Assembly: GCA_900556665.1 (NCBI GenBank)
Contig: USPX01000051.1
Span: 1-10,753, forward strand
Length of the DNA stretch: 10,753 nt
Direction: 5' to 3'
Source: an uncultured Eubacteriales bacterium
Lineage (GTDB): Bacteria > Bacillota_A > Clostridia > Lachnospirales > Cellulosilyticaceae
The first letter of the stretch is position 1; the number at the start of each line of letters is the position of its first letter. A model generated the notes under the pieces. That model was not told the DNA's origin and ran no database searches. It was given only the letters and a program-made list of their open reading frames with translations. The position numbers and the translations under genes were made by a program. Below, piece by piece: positions 1-6,760 of this stretch.

Positions 1-26
1 TAGGTATTTAGTAAAGGAGAAACAGG

Positions 27-69
27 AATTATAAGCTAAAAAGTAGGGTGAATTAGCTTTAATTTTATT
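27..69 (+). terminator. Possible intrinsic terminator of an upstream gene
   Basis: Bases 27-39 and 53-64 form a 12-bp stem with a single bulged T at 32 and a 13-base loop. A T-rich stretch follows (63-69). It probably ends a gene lying to the left of the window. The stem is AT-rich and the T tract is interrupted, so this is only moderately supported. Confidence 0.4.
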
Positions 70-95
70 GATTTACAGGGGGATTTGAATATAAT
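68..95 (+). promoter_or_regulatory. Probable sigma-A promoter of the EamA transporter gene
   Basis: TTGATT at 68-73 and a perfect TATAAT at 90-95 are separated by 16 bases. This fits a vegetative promoter, with transcription starting near 102 and a leader of about 50 bases before the ATG at 152. Confidence 0.5.
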
Positions 96-151
96 ATGCT
101 GATATAGAAATGATTTAGGGCAAGTAGATACAGGAGAAAAGGGGAAAGATA

Positions 152-1039
152 ATGATTGCACTTTGTATGTTTTTGGTTGCGGGGATTTTTTTGGGTGTTT
201 GGGATATTTTGAAGAAGGTGGCCTTGAAGGATGAAGAGGTTATTTCGGTTTTAACGGCTTATAGCATTTTATCTTTTGTGTTGGTGTGTTATGAGATGCG
301 AAATGCGGTACTTATTAGTGGGGGGACAATTTTTTTATTGGCAGTTAAGAGTTTAATTATTTATGTGGGATGGAACTTGATGTTTTTAGCTATTCAGAAG
401 CTGCCTATTAGTGTGATTACACCTTTTAATACAGTAACGCCATTGTTCTCAATTATATTAGGGATTATTGTTTTAGGGGAAATGCTTAGGCCTATGCAAT
501 GGGTAGGTATTGCTATTATGTTTGTGGCTTATTACTTTATTAGTAAGGTTGGTAAATTTGAGGTAACACATATCTTTAGAAATAAGTATTTTTATTATAT
601 GGTCATTGGTTCAATTTTTAATGCCATTACAAGTTTGATTGATAAAATAGCCATAGGTCAGGTGACAGATGCGTTAATAGCTAGGGGAATGGCAGCTAGT
701 TTGACCAGTTCCATTGTACAAGTTTGGTTTTTGTTCTTTATGATGCTGTTTTATTTGGCAACTTATTTAGGGCGTAAGTATGTGAAGAAAGAGGCGCTTA
801 AGTTAAAGTGGAGTTGGAGCATTTTGGGCATGAGTGTATGCATTATTTTGGCGGATCGTATTTATTTTGCAGGGCTGAATATGCCGAATACACCGATTTC
901 TATTGCTATGCCACTACGTAGTGTGTCCATTGTGGTATCAGTACTCATAGGAGGACTGATTTTTAAAGAGCCTAACCTTAAGAAAAAATTGTTATGTACA
1001 GCAATTTTAATATTAGGGATTGCCATGTTATTTGTATAG
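152..1039 (+). CDS. EamA/DMT-family transporter (drug/metabolite exporter-like)
   Basis: This 295-residue, very hydrophobic protein has about ten predicted membrane segments in two similar halves, the normal size and layout of the drug/metabolite transporter superfamily with two EamA domains. The first half ends in a typical helix pair: an 'ITPFNTVTPLFSIILG' segment (about 90-105), then 'GEMLRPMQWVGIAIMFVA'. The second half ends in the matching 'MPLRSVSIVVSVLIGGLIFKEP' block (about 251-272). Family members export amino acids, metabolites or drugs across the cytoplasmic membrane. The substrate cannot be read from the sequence. The ATG at 152 is preceded by a purine-rich GGGGAAAG site about seven bases upstream. 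The gene stands alone, with its own promoter upstream and a strong hairpin terminator at 1142-1190. Confidence 0.85.
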   Translation: MIALCMFLVAGIFLGVWDILKKVALKDEEVISVLTAYSILSFVLVCYEMRNAVLISGGTIFLLAVKSLIIYVGWNLMFLAIQKLPISVITPFNTVTPLFSIILGIIVLGEMLRPMQWVGIAIMFVAYYFISKVGKFEVTHIFRNKYFYYMVIGSIFNAITSLIDKIAIGQVTDALIARGMAASLTSSIVQVWFLFFMMLFYLATYLGRKYVKKEALKLKWSWSILGMSVCIILADRIYFAGLNMPNTPISIAMPLRSVSIVVSVLIGGLIFKEPNLKKKLLCTAILILGIAMLFV

Positions 1040-1141
1040 GTTTAGGGGCAAGGAAAGTCATAAATAAAGGGAAGTAAAAAATTTATAATAAGTGAATAAT
1101 ATTAAGTGATATAGGATATACTTAAAACGAGGGTTACAGAA

Positions 1142-1190
1142 GGGACAAAACACTAAGAATTGCTTAGTGTTTTTGTCTCTTTTTTATTTT
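1142..1190 (+). terminator. Intrinsic terminator after the EamA gene
   Basis: Bases 1144-1157 (GACAAAACACTAAG) pair with 1163-1177 with one bulged T, giving a 14-bp stem and a short loop. A run of seven T follows. This is a clear rho-independent terminator on the plus strand about 100 bases after the EamA stop. On the minus strand there is no comparable T run, so it would not obviously stop the convergent gene. Confidence 0.8.
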
Positions 1191-1208
1191 TGCTGTGTTA
1201 GATCCAGT

Positions 1209-1547
1209 TTATTGAACCCTGTACCATTTACCGGTTGCTTCATTTTTTTTTAAGGCCAAATAATAGCCACCGTTGCCGTGATAAACATATATTTCGGTAT
1301 CTTCTGCATCCAATTTTAGTGTAAATTCATTTTTAGCACCAAGAGGGCTATTAAAGCCTCCCCATGTTGAATAAAACTTTAGATAATGTGGTCTCGCATT
1401 GCCTCCTTTATCTGTGTAACCTCTGATAAATCCCATAGGTGATCCGACATTTACCTTGAAAGTTAGCTCACTGCCATCCTCTGAAACAGAAAAGTCATCT
1501 GAAATATATGCGGTTGTTTGAACTGTAAAGCCAAGTGCGATTATCAC
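1209..1547 (-). pseudogene. Small exported protein of unknown function, 5' end apparently missing
   Basis: The open frame encodes about 112 residues. From a GTG at 1547 it begins with a hydrophobic stretch, 'VIIALGFTVQTTA', directly before 'YISDDFSV'. This looks like the middle and end of a signal peptide and its cleavage site, but without the initiating Met and the basic N-terminal residues. The frame is open only to a TAA four codons further upstream, and no ATG lies in the roughly 45 bases between it and the strong terminator of the next minus-strand gene. The mature part is rich in Gly, Tyr and beta-forming residues and ends in 'GKWYRVQ'. It has no motif I can assign. GTG translation is possible because a weak AGGTG lies just upstream. 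I favour a 5'-truncated remnant. If functional, it would be a small secreted or membrane-tethered beta-rich protein. Confidence 0.5.
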
Positions 1548-1593
1548 CGCACCTATAGTATTTTAAAAGTATTAATTTTATATGGGAAGAACT

Positions 1594-1644
1594 AAAAAAG
1601 ACAAACAGATTTTGAAGTGTATACTTCAGAAACTGTTTGTCTTT
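1594..1644 (-). terminator. Very strong intrinsic terminator of the 93-residue protein gene
   Basis: A perfect 12-bp stem (1597-1608 with 1633-1644) continues, after one mismatch, through three more pairs and a perfect 6-bp stem (1613-1618 with 1623-1628). It closes on a 4-base loop, giving about 21 pairs in all. Read on the minus strand it is followed by a run of six T (plus-strand A at 1594-1599). It begins 25 bases after the stop of the minus-strand gene at 1670-1951. No T tract follows on the plus strand, so it acts in one direction. Confidence 0.85.
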
Positions 1645-1669
1645 GGTATAAAGTTACTAATGCAGAGAC

Positions 1670-1951
1670 TTAGCAACCTGTAAGTTCTTTTGTTAAATCT
1701 CCAAGGTCACCTAATGAAAAGGTAACTGAAGGGCTGCCCATGTATTGGGCTTCTGCTAGGGAAGCATTTAAAATGTCTTCTACAGAGTTATAAGGAGACT
1801 TGCCATATTTATTTGCAAAGCCTTCTATGACTTCAAATAGAGAATCATCTTTGCCAGCTTTTGCAGTTGGACAAAGTAAATCCATTGTATCTTTGAGTTC
1901 GTTTTGTAACGGTGCGAGTGTCTTAGATAAATTTAAAGCCAGTTTTGCCAT
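1670..1951 (-). CDS. Hypothetical small protein (93 residues), family not recognised
   Basis: The protein begins MAKLALNLSKTLAPLQ. It is soluble and predicted mainly helical, with no signal peptide or membrane segment, and is mildly acidic towards the C-terminus. Features are a lone internal Cys in 'DLLCPT' (about 27), a Gly/Asp/Leu-rich end ('SLGDLGDLTKEL') and a C-terminal Gly-Cys. The start is firm: GAGGGGGCG lies about eight bases before the ATG. A TATAAT on the minus strand (2003-2008) sits about 50 bases upstream, and a powerful hairpin terminator follows the stop, so this is probably a single-gene transcription unit. It lies just downstream of the helicase gene on the same strand. I do not assign a function; the clear expression signals argue that it is a real gene. 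Confidence 0.7.
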   Translation of the reverse strand: MAKLALNLSKTLAPLQNELKDTMDLLCPTAKAGKDDSLFEVIEGFANKYGKSPYNSVEDILNASLAEAQYMGSPSVTFSLGDLGDLTKELTGC

Positions 1952-2002
1952 GATTTTGTCGCCCCCTCTTATAAATTGTACTTAAATCGTTTATTTGATT
2001 TT

Positions 2003-2008
2003 ATTATA
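2003..2008 (-). promoter_or_regulatory. -10 element of the 93-residue protein gene
   Basis: A perfect TATAAT is read on the minus strand 52 bases before the ATG at 1951. The -35 region at the expected distance is only T-rich (CTTTTT-like), so the promoter is plausible rather than certain. It lies in the 80-base gap behind the helicase gene. Confidence 0.4.
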
Positions 2009-2023
2009 GCACAATAAGGGGAG

Positions 2024-2056
2024 AAAAAAAGAGATTATTCGTAGTTTTTACCGAAT
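2024..2056 (-). terminator. Weak terminator overlapping the end of the helicase gene
   Basis: On the minus strand the last codons of the helicase gene form a 7-bp stem with one bulged base (2037-2043 with 2049-2056, 5-base loop). After the stop codon comes a run of seven T (plus-strand A at 2024-2030). The stem is short and six bases separate it from the T run, so some readthrough into the next minus-strand gene is likely. Confidence 0.35.
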
Positions 2057-3486
2057 TTCGCATCAGCTTCGATTAAAGCCATAATGTCAGCAAATGTAGC
2101 TGTGCTTTCCCCAGCTTTTTTAGATGTAGCTTTAGATGTAGCTGCTTTGAGCTGATCTTTAGAAACTTTGAATTTAGCTGGAGCTTTAGGTGCTTCATTT
2201 TTAGTAGCCTCATTTTTAGCAGTTTTAGGACCTTTGTTTTTCTTTTTATCACTGTTGAAGCCTTTTGGATATTTGTTACGAGAGTTTGCTTTAGGCTCAG
2301 CAGCTTTAGCTTTTTTAGGAGCTTCAGCTTTGATAATTTCACCTGAATCTAAACGTTTGATATTGCCTTTAACAAGTGTAATTGGTGCGAATTTAATGTT
2401 GTATTCACGTTCGTAAATACGAATTGCCCCAAGTTCTTTTGGTGATGTAATACAAACTGATGTACCACTAGCGATGCCGCGGGCTGTACGTCCTGCGCGG
2501 TGAAGGTAATCTTGCGCTGTAAGTGGCATATCAAAGTGGAAGACATGTGTAATGTCTGGCACATCAAGTCCACGGGCAGAAAGGTCAGAAGAAATGAGAA
2601 GTTGTACTTCACCTTTTTTGAAACGCATTAAAGCATTTTTACGTTCTTCTTTAGAAACTTTCCCTGAAATAGAAGCGATTTTGTAACCGTGGTAAGTAAG
2701 TTTTTCAAGGATTGTTGTCACATCTGTATTTTGACTTACAAAAATTAAAGCTTTCTCTACTTTTGTAGCTAAGAGTAATTTCTTAAGTAATTCAAATTTA
2801 TCTCTTTTCTCACCTACAATGTACATATGTTCAATGTTTGGATTAAGAGATGTTTTAGGTGCCATTTGAATAATTGTTGGTGCTGGCATAAATGTTTTTG
2901 CCACTTCTAAAGTTTGTTTTGTAATAGAAGCAGAGAAGATGCAAAGTTGACGCTCACTTCTTGTCATATGGAGTAAACGTTTGATTGTACCGGCTTGGTT
3001 TTGGCCAAGTAAGTTATCCGCTTCATCTAAAACTACAGTTTTAATAGTATGTGCTGTAATTTTTTTGCGTTCCATAAGATCCAGGACACGTCCAGCAGAT
3101 CCAACGATGATATGTGGTTTGTTTTTAAGCTTTTTGATTTGTGTTTCGATGTTAACTTCTCCCATGATAGGTTGTGAAGTCACTGGAATACCACTATTTT
3201 GTGCTAAGAGTCTAATTTGCTCATGGATTTGCATCACAAGTTCATGAGTTGGTGCAAGGATGATGGCTTGCATTTCATTTTTAGTAACATCTATTTTTTC
3301 AAATAAAGGGAGCACGAAAGCAAGAGTTTTACCACTACCTGTATAGGATTCAGCAATGATATCATAACCTTCTATAAAAGCAGGAAGTGTACGCGCCTGA
3401 ATAGGAGTAGGTGCTGTAATATTTTGTGCTTTAAGTCCTTCAATAACTTTTGGATTTAAATTAAGTGCTGTAAAATCAGTAATCAT
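2035..3486 (-). CDS. DEAD-box ATP-dependent RNA helicase
   Basis: This 483-residue protein carries the full DEAD-box motif series. In order: a Q motif ('APTPIQ', 25-30); motif I 'TGSGKT' with Lys53; motif Ia 'PTHEL' (79-83); motif Ib 'SAGR' (130-133); motif II DEAD (154-157); motif III 'SAS' (185-187); motif V 'SDLSARGLD' (300-308); and motif VI 'HRAGRTAR' (329-336). It therefore unwinds or remodels RNA duplexes using ATP in the cytoplasm. Bacterial members serve ribosome assembly, mRNA decay and cold growth. From about residue 387 the core gives way to a basic, low-complexity Lys/Ala/Pro/Asn tail of roughly 75 residues, likely an RNA-binding extension, with a short acidic helix at the end. 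Several motifs deviate from consensus (PTHEL for PTREL, SAGR for TPGR, SAS for SAT). The style recalls the YfmL-like branch in Bacilli, but I do not name it. The ATG has a good AAGGAG site. Confidence 0.92.
   Translation of the reverse strand: MITDFTALNLNPKVIEGLKAQNITAPTPIQARTLPAFIEGYDIIAESYTGSGKTLAFVLPLFEKIDVTKNEMQAIILAPTHELVMQIHEQIRLLAQNSGIPVTSQPIMGEVNIETQIKKLKNKPHIIVGSAGRVLDLMERKKITAHTIKTVVLDEADNLLGQNQAGTIKRLLHMTRSERQLCIFSASITKQTLEVAKTFMPAPTIIQMAPKTSLNPNIEHMYIVGEKRDKFELLKKLLLATKVEKALIFVSQNTDVTTILEKLTYHGYKIASISGKVSKEERKNALMRFKKGEVQLLISSDLSARGLDVPDITHVFHFDMPLTAQDYLHRAGRTARGIASGTSVCITSPKELGAIRIYEREYNIKFAPITLVKGNIKRLDSGEIIKAEAPKKAKAAEPKANSRNKYPKGFNSDKKKNKGPKTAKNEATKNEAPKAPAKFKVSKDQLKAATSKATSKKAGESTATFADIMALIEADAKFGKNYE
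2119..2142 (-). repeat. Perfect 12-bp tandem duplication in the helicase tail
   Basis: The 12-base unit TTTAGATGTAGC occurs twice head to tail (2119-2130 and 2131-2142). On the coding strand it gives Ala-Thr-Ser-Lys twice. A second imperfect duplication nearby, around 2190-2220, encodes 'KNEA-TKNEA'. Such in-frame repeats suggest that the basic tail varies in length between strains. Confidence 0.8.
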
Positions 3487-3523
3487 TATTATCTCCTTAC
3501 TATAAAGTTTTTACATAAATCTC

Positions 3524-3529
3524 ATTATA
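3524..3529 (-). promoter_or_regulatory. -10 element of the DEAD-box helicase gene
   Basis: A perfect TATAAT on the minus strand lies 37 bases before the ATG at 3486, followed by an AAGGAG ribosome binding site (about 3493-3498). No good -35 hexamer lies 16-18 bases upstream, so the exact promoter is uncertain. Confidence 0.4.
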
Positions 3530-3565
3530 CAACAATCGGTATTATTAGGCTAGGCGTAACAAATG

Positions 3566-3594
3566 GTGACAAAATAGTTTATTAAATATATAAA
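3566..3594 (+). promoter_or_regulatory. Probable sigma-A promoter of the serpin gene
   Basis: GTGACA (3566-3571) and TATAAA (3589-3594) are separated by 17 bases. Each matches five of six consensus positions. Transcription would start near 3601, leaving a leader of about 67 AT-rich bases before the ATG at 3668. Confidence 0.45.
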
Positions 3595-3667
3595 AATTAA
3601 AAAAATATAAAATAAGAGTGAGAAAATATGTTAAAATAAGAAAAGATGTACATAAGGAGATGAGCAC

Positions 3668-4975
3668 ATGGAACAGGGTACAAAGTATAACAAGATGAAG
3701 TATAAAAGAAGAAGAGCTGATAGACGCCTTAGAATACTTTCTAGAATTGTACTAGCAACTTGTATATCAGTAGTATTTATTTTGTGGGTGAGTCTAGGTA
3801 TTAAAATAAGCAGGGCATGTATAGGTGTAACGAGTCTGAATGCAGAGGGCAAGAAGATACAAGTGAATATTCCTGATTTAACGGAGGAGAAGGTCCACTG
3901 TTTATTTGATACGAGCTTTAACTTATTTAAAGCAAGCTGTGTAGAAGGTGAAAATAATTTTATTGCGCCTTATATGACAATGATGACATTAGGCATTCTT
4001 GAAAATGGTGCAGCAGGTGAGACTGCTAGTGAGATAGAAACTTATTTAAATGGCTTTACCATGAGTGAAATCAATGAGACTTTTGGTAAATTACAAGAAA
4101 AAATAAGTCACTATACAGGTTTTAATTTTCAAGGGAAAAATAGTATTTGGCTGAATCCTACAGAAGATGAACTACCTAAAGATTATTTTTTAAAGGTGAA
4201 TGCGACTTATTATGGAGCTGATTTGTTTAGAGCAAACTTACATAAATCTTATACAAAGGAGATTATGGAAGAATGGATTGAAAATAATATAGGACATAGT
4301 TTACTGATGCCATTAAAGGAAATTGATGAAGCTGCTAATATTTATTTATTAAGTAGTATGAACTTGAAGGCAAACTGGGAAGAGCCTTATGGGGCCAGTG
4401 ATTTGCTAGGTGGGAAGTTTAAAGTTTCGGATGGTAAGAGTAAACAGGTTCAGTATATGCATTCCAAAGAAAATTATCTTGAAACAGATACAGCAGAAGG
4501 TTTTATTAAACCTTTTAAAGGCAAGCAGTGTAGCTTTGTAGCGATTAAACCCACTAACAATCAAAATATTTATGAGTACATACAAGGCTTAGATAGTACA
4601 GCATTTAAAAAAATTATACATTCTAAAAGTACACAAAAAGCCACGGTTGCCATTCCTAAATTTACATATGAAGGTACAAAAAGCTTAAAAGAAAGCTTAC
4701 AAAATGTAGGTGTGAAAGCTGCTTTTGACGCATTAAATGCTGACTTTAGTAAGCTTTATGTAAGTAGTGATGAAACATTTTATATAAGTGATGTGATTCA
4801 AAACAATTTCATACAGATTGATGAAGGTGATGGGCAGGTAAAAGATGATAAGGAGCTAGAGGAAACAGCTGCGAAATCCATCCTCTTTGATAGGCCGTTT
4901 TTATATGCGGTCATTGATAATGACACCAAATTGCCACTGAGTATGGGAATTGTAGCAGATCCTACTGAATATTAG
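3668..4975 (+). CDS. Serpin-family protein, N-terminally membrane-anchored
   Basis: This 435-residue protein starts with a very basic cytoplasmic stretch (residues 11-26). A single membrane segment follows at about 27-45, with no obvious cleavage site, so the serpin domain (about 75-435) should face outward. Hallmarks in order are the helix region 'GAAGETASEIETYL', 'NSIWLN', 'WIENNIGHSLLMPL', the 'LLSSMNLKANWEEPY' strand, 'VAIPKFTYEGTKSLKESLQNVG', and the C-terminal signature 'FDRPFLYAV' (407-415), which fits the serpin family pattern. Family members trap serine or cysteine proteases through a reactive loop that is cleaved and inserted into a beta-sheet. Here the hinge, normally Gly-Thr-Glu followed by small residues, reads Gly-Asp-Gly-Gln-Val-Lys-Asp-Asp, and the loop is about three residues shorter than in alpha-1-antitrypsin, so inhibition is doubtful. 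The start has an AAGGAG nine bases upstream. A peptidase pseudogene lies 50 bases downstream. Confidence 0.92.
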   Translation: MEQGTKYNKMKYKRRRADRRLRILSRIVLATCISVVFILWVSLGIKISRACIGVTSLNAEGKKIQVNIPDLTEEKVHCLFDTSFNLFKASCVEGENNFIAPYMTMMTLGILENGAAGETASEIETYLNGFTMSEINETFGKLQEKISHYTGFNFQGKNSIWLNPTEDELPKDYFLKVNATYYGADLFRANLHKSYTKEIMEEWIENNIGHSLLMPLKEIDEAANIYLLSSMNLKANWEEPYGASDLLGGKFKVSDGKSKQVQYMHSKENYLETDTAEGFIKPFKGKQCSFVAIKPTNNQNIYEYIQGLDSTAFKKIIHSKSTQKATVAIPKFTYEGTKSLKESLQNVGVKAAFDALNADFSKLYVSSDETFYISDVIQNNFIQIDEGDGQVKDDKELEETAAKSILFDRPFLYAVIDNDTKLPLSMGIVADPTEY

Positions 4976-5025
4976 TACTAACAAAAATGTAACATCTTAA
5001 AATAAAAGAAATACGAGGAATTTAA

Positions 5026-5589
5026 ATGAAGTTAACAATTGACACAAATTATTTAAAACTGATGTTAGAAACAATTTTAAAATGTCATAGCCCAAGTGGT
5101 TTTTGTTATGATGTGATGGACATTATTGAAGCAGAAGCCCTTCACTGTGGTTATAAATTTGAGAAGACCAATAAAGGGTGTGGGATTATTACAATTCCAG
5201 GAGAAAGTACAAAAGAAGTCATTGGTTTATCAGCCCATGTAGATACATTAGGGGCTATGGTACGTTCCATTACACCACAAGGCACCTTAAAGTTTACTTT
5301 AGTAGGTGGGCCTATTGCTGCCACATTAGACGGTGAATATTGTAAAATCCGTACAAGAGAAGGCAAGATTTATACAGGCACCTTTTTAAGTACAAGCCCA
5401 GCGGCTCATGTGTATACAGATAGTAAAGATAAGCCAAGAACACCGGAGACAATGGAAGTGCGCATTGATGAGATTGTACAAAGCAAAGAAGATGTAGAGA
5501 AACTTGGCATTTGTGCAGGGGATTATATTTTCATAGACCCTAAAACAGTGATTACACCAAGTGGCTTTGTAAAATCACGTTTCATGTAG
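5026..5589 (+). CDS. N-terminal fragment of the broken M42 aminopeptidase
   Basis: This 187-residue frame ends at the TAG 5587-5589, directly after 'KSRFM'. The ATG is preceded by GAGG about nine bases upstream. It retains the first His and Asp metal ligands but lacks the bridging Asp, the catalytic Glu and the remaining ligands, so it cannot form an active site alone. It may still be translated, since the ribosome binding site and start are intact. Confidence 0.5.
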   Translation: MKLTIDTNYLKLMLETILKCHSPSGFCYDVMDIIEAEALHCGYKFEKTNKGCGIITIPGESTKEVIGLSAHVDTLGAMVRSITPQGTLKFTLVGGPIAATLDGEYCKIRTREGKIYTGTFLSTSPAAHVYTDSKDKPRTPETMEVRIDEIVQSKEDVEKLGICAGDYIFIDPKTVITPSGFVKSRFM

Positions 5590-5597
5590 CCTGCCTC

Positions 5598-6050
5598 ATG
5601 ACATTACTGAGACTTTTAAAAGATGAGCAGGTGAAACCTAAATATACAACGAAGATGTTGATCTCAGTTTATGAAGAGGTAGGACATGGGGCAAGTTACA
5701 TACCAGAAGATATTACAGAAATGATAGCAGTGGATATGGGCTGCATTGGTGAAGATTTAAATTGCACAGAGTTAGACGTTTCAATCTGTGCCAAGGATTC
5801 AGGCGGGCCATACGATTACTATATGACAACAAAGCTTGTGCAGCTTGCAAAAGCTAATAAGATTAAACATGTGGTAGATATTTATCCAATGTATGGCTCA
5901 GATGTAGGGGCAGCCCTTAGAGGTGGTAATAACATTAGAGGGGCACTTATTGGGCCTGGAGTACATGCTTCTCATGGGATGGAACGCACCCATATTACAG
6001 CTTTAGAAAATACGATTCAATTATTATACGCATATTTAACAATCAGGTAA
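5598..6050 (+). CDS. C-terminal fragment of the broken M42 aminopeptidase
   Basis: This 150-residue frame begins at an internal ATG only nine bases after the upstream TAG, with no convincing ribosome binding site. Residues before that ATG in the same frame (Ala-Cys-Leu) still match the family, which shows the ATG is not an ancestral start. It contains 'YEEVGHGASYIPED' (Glu26-Glu27), 'AVDMGCIG' (Asp46) and 'GVHASHGMERTH' near the end. Confidence 0.4.
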   Translation: MTLLRLLKDEQVKPKYTTKMLISVYEEVGHGASYIPEDITEMIAVDMGCIGEDLNCTELDVSICAKDSGGPYDYYMTTKLVQLAKANKIKHVVDIYPMYGSDVGAALRGGNNIRGALIGPGVHASHGMERTHITALENTIQLLYAYLTIR

Positions 6051-6110
6051 ATTATTTGAAAGGTGCTATTGCAAAAGGCTAAATCTCCTATTTATTAACA
6101 AGATAAAGTA

Positions 6111-6119
6111 TGTTAGAAT
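6111..6119 (+). promoter_or_regulatory. Extended -10 promoter element before the DUF6064-like gene
   Basis: TGTTAGAAT carries a TG dinucleotide one base before a TAGAAT hexamer, the extended -10 form that can work without a good -35. It would start transcription near 6126, just ahead of the AGGAGG at 6134-6139. Confidence 0.4.
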
Positions 6120-6144
6120 ATTTAGAAAAATATAGGAGGTTATT

Positions 6145-6744
6145 ATGAATAAAGAAGCATTTTGGCAAGTCATTAGTATGTATAATGAACAAACATTTGG
6201 TATACAAATTGCTTTAATGTTACTTTTGGCACTTGCAATAGTACTGACATATACGTGGAAAAAACCATACTTAGCAAAATTTGTATTAGGCACTCTCAAC
6301 TTATTTATTGGGACTGGATTTTTTGGAATTTATGGGACAGAGCCAATTCAGAAGTTTTTTGCAATGCCTTTATTTACTTTCACTGGTATATTGCTGGCTT
6401 ATGAAGCAGTGTATCATAAGGAAGATCAGCTTCATAGGCATAAGATTTTACAAAGTATTTTATTTGCATTATATTTAGCCTATCCACTTATTTCTATGCT
6501 TTTAGGAAATACCTTCCCGCATATCACCACTTATATTATGCCATGCCCAGTGATGTGCTTAACCATTATTGTTTATGCAGGCTATGAAAAGAAGAATAGA
6601 CTTTTACTACTTCTTATGACTTTATGGGGGATAACAGGTGTAAAATCATTAGTTTTTGATGTTTATGAGGATTTGATTTTATTGACCTGTGGTATATATG
6701 GCGTATACCTTTTAATACAGGAATTTAAAATAAGACATAAGTAA
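6145..6744 (+). CDS. DUF6064-like multispanning membrane protein
   Basis: This 199-residue protein has six or seven predicted membrane segments (roughly 21-37, 43-63, 69-86, 101-121, 126-146, 152-168 and 175-193). It opens with 'FWQVISMYNEQTFGIQI', and one segment begins 'TTYIMPCPVM'. The aromatic start followed by Tyr-Asn, and a Pro-Cys-Pro before a membrane helix, are features I associate with the DUF6064 family of uncharacterised membrane proteins. The length also fits. No enzymatic motif is visible and the function is unknown. The start is firm, with AGGAGG six bases before the ATG. It lies 81 bases upstream of arsR on the same strand, but arsR has its own strong promoter, so co-function is not implied. 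Confidence 0.65.
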   Translation: MNKEAFWQVISMYNEQTFGIQIALMLLLALAIVLTYTWKKPYLAKFVLGTLNLFIGTGFFGIYGTEPIQKFFAMPLFTFTGILLAYEAVYHKEDQLHRHKILQSILFALYLAYPLISMLLGNTFPHITTYIMPCPVMCLTIIVYAGYEKKNRLLLLLMTLWGITGVKSLVFDVYEDLILLTCGIYGVYLLIQEFKIRHK

Positions 6745-6760
6745 AGTTTGAAAAGGATTA

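Larger units (their letters stand above)
5026..6050 (+). pseudogene. M42-family (glutamyl/deblocking) aminopeptidase, frameshifted
   Basis: Two adjacent reading frames together make one M42 metallo-aminopeptidase of normal length (about 340 residues). The upstream part (5026-5589) holds the first metal-ligand motif 'AHVDTLG' (His71, Asp73) and the inserted small beta domain. The downstream part holds the catalytic pair in 'YEEVGHG', the ligand Asp in 'AVDMG' and the late His motif. The two should join through the family's 'SRF-hydrophobic-Asp-Asp-Lys' segment, in which an Asp bridges the two metals. Here the sequence runs CGT TTC ATG, then TA, then GCC TGC CTC. Nine bases for Asp-Asp-Lys appear replaced by two, a net loss of about seven. 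This removes the bridging ligand, creates TAG and shifts the frame. No homopolymer is involved, so a simple sequencing slip is unlikely. Function is almost certainly lost. Confidence 0.85.

Noticed and set aside
1209..1547. Lactococcin-972-like bacteriocin identity for the small exported protein
   Set aside because: Size and export are compatible, but the characteristic Trp/His/Ser-Val pattern of that family is not present.
1800..1985. Plus-strand 61-codon frame opposite the 93-residue protein
   Set aside because: It has no ribosome binding site or promoter, while the minus-strand gene has both plus a strong terminator.
2073..2612. Minus-strand open frames of 87-89 codons (2073-2342, 2349-2612) inside the helicase gene
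   Set aside because: They are in other frames of the strongly supported DEAD-box gene, have no ribosome binding sites, and consist of Leu/Lys runs produced by reading the repetitive tail out of frame.
2168..3247. Plus-strand open frames opposite the helicase gene (2168-2416, 2981-3247)
   Set aside because: They are antisense shadows without start signals; hydrophobic translations are expected opposite a Lys/Ala-rich coding strand.
4972..4981. TTAGTACTAA palindrome at the serpin stop codon
   Set aside because: A 10-base palindrome with no loop or T run; too short and isolated to call a terminator or binding site.
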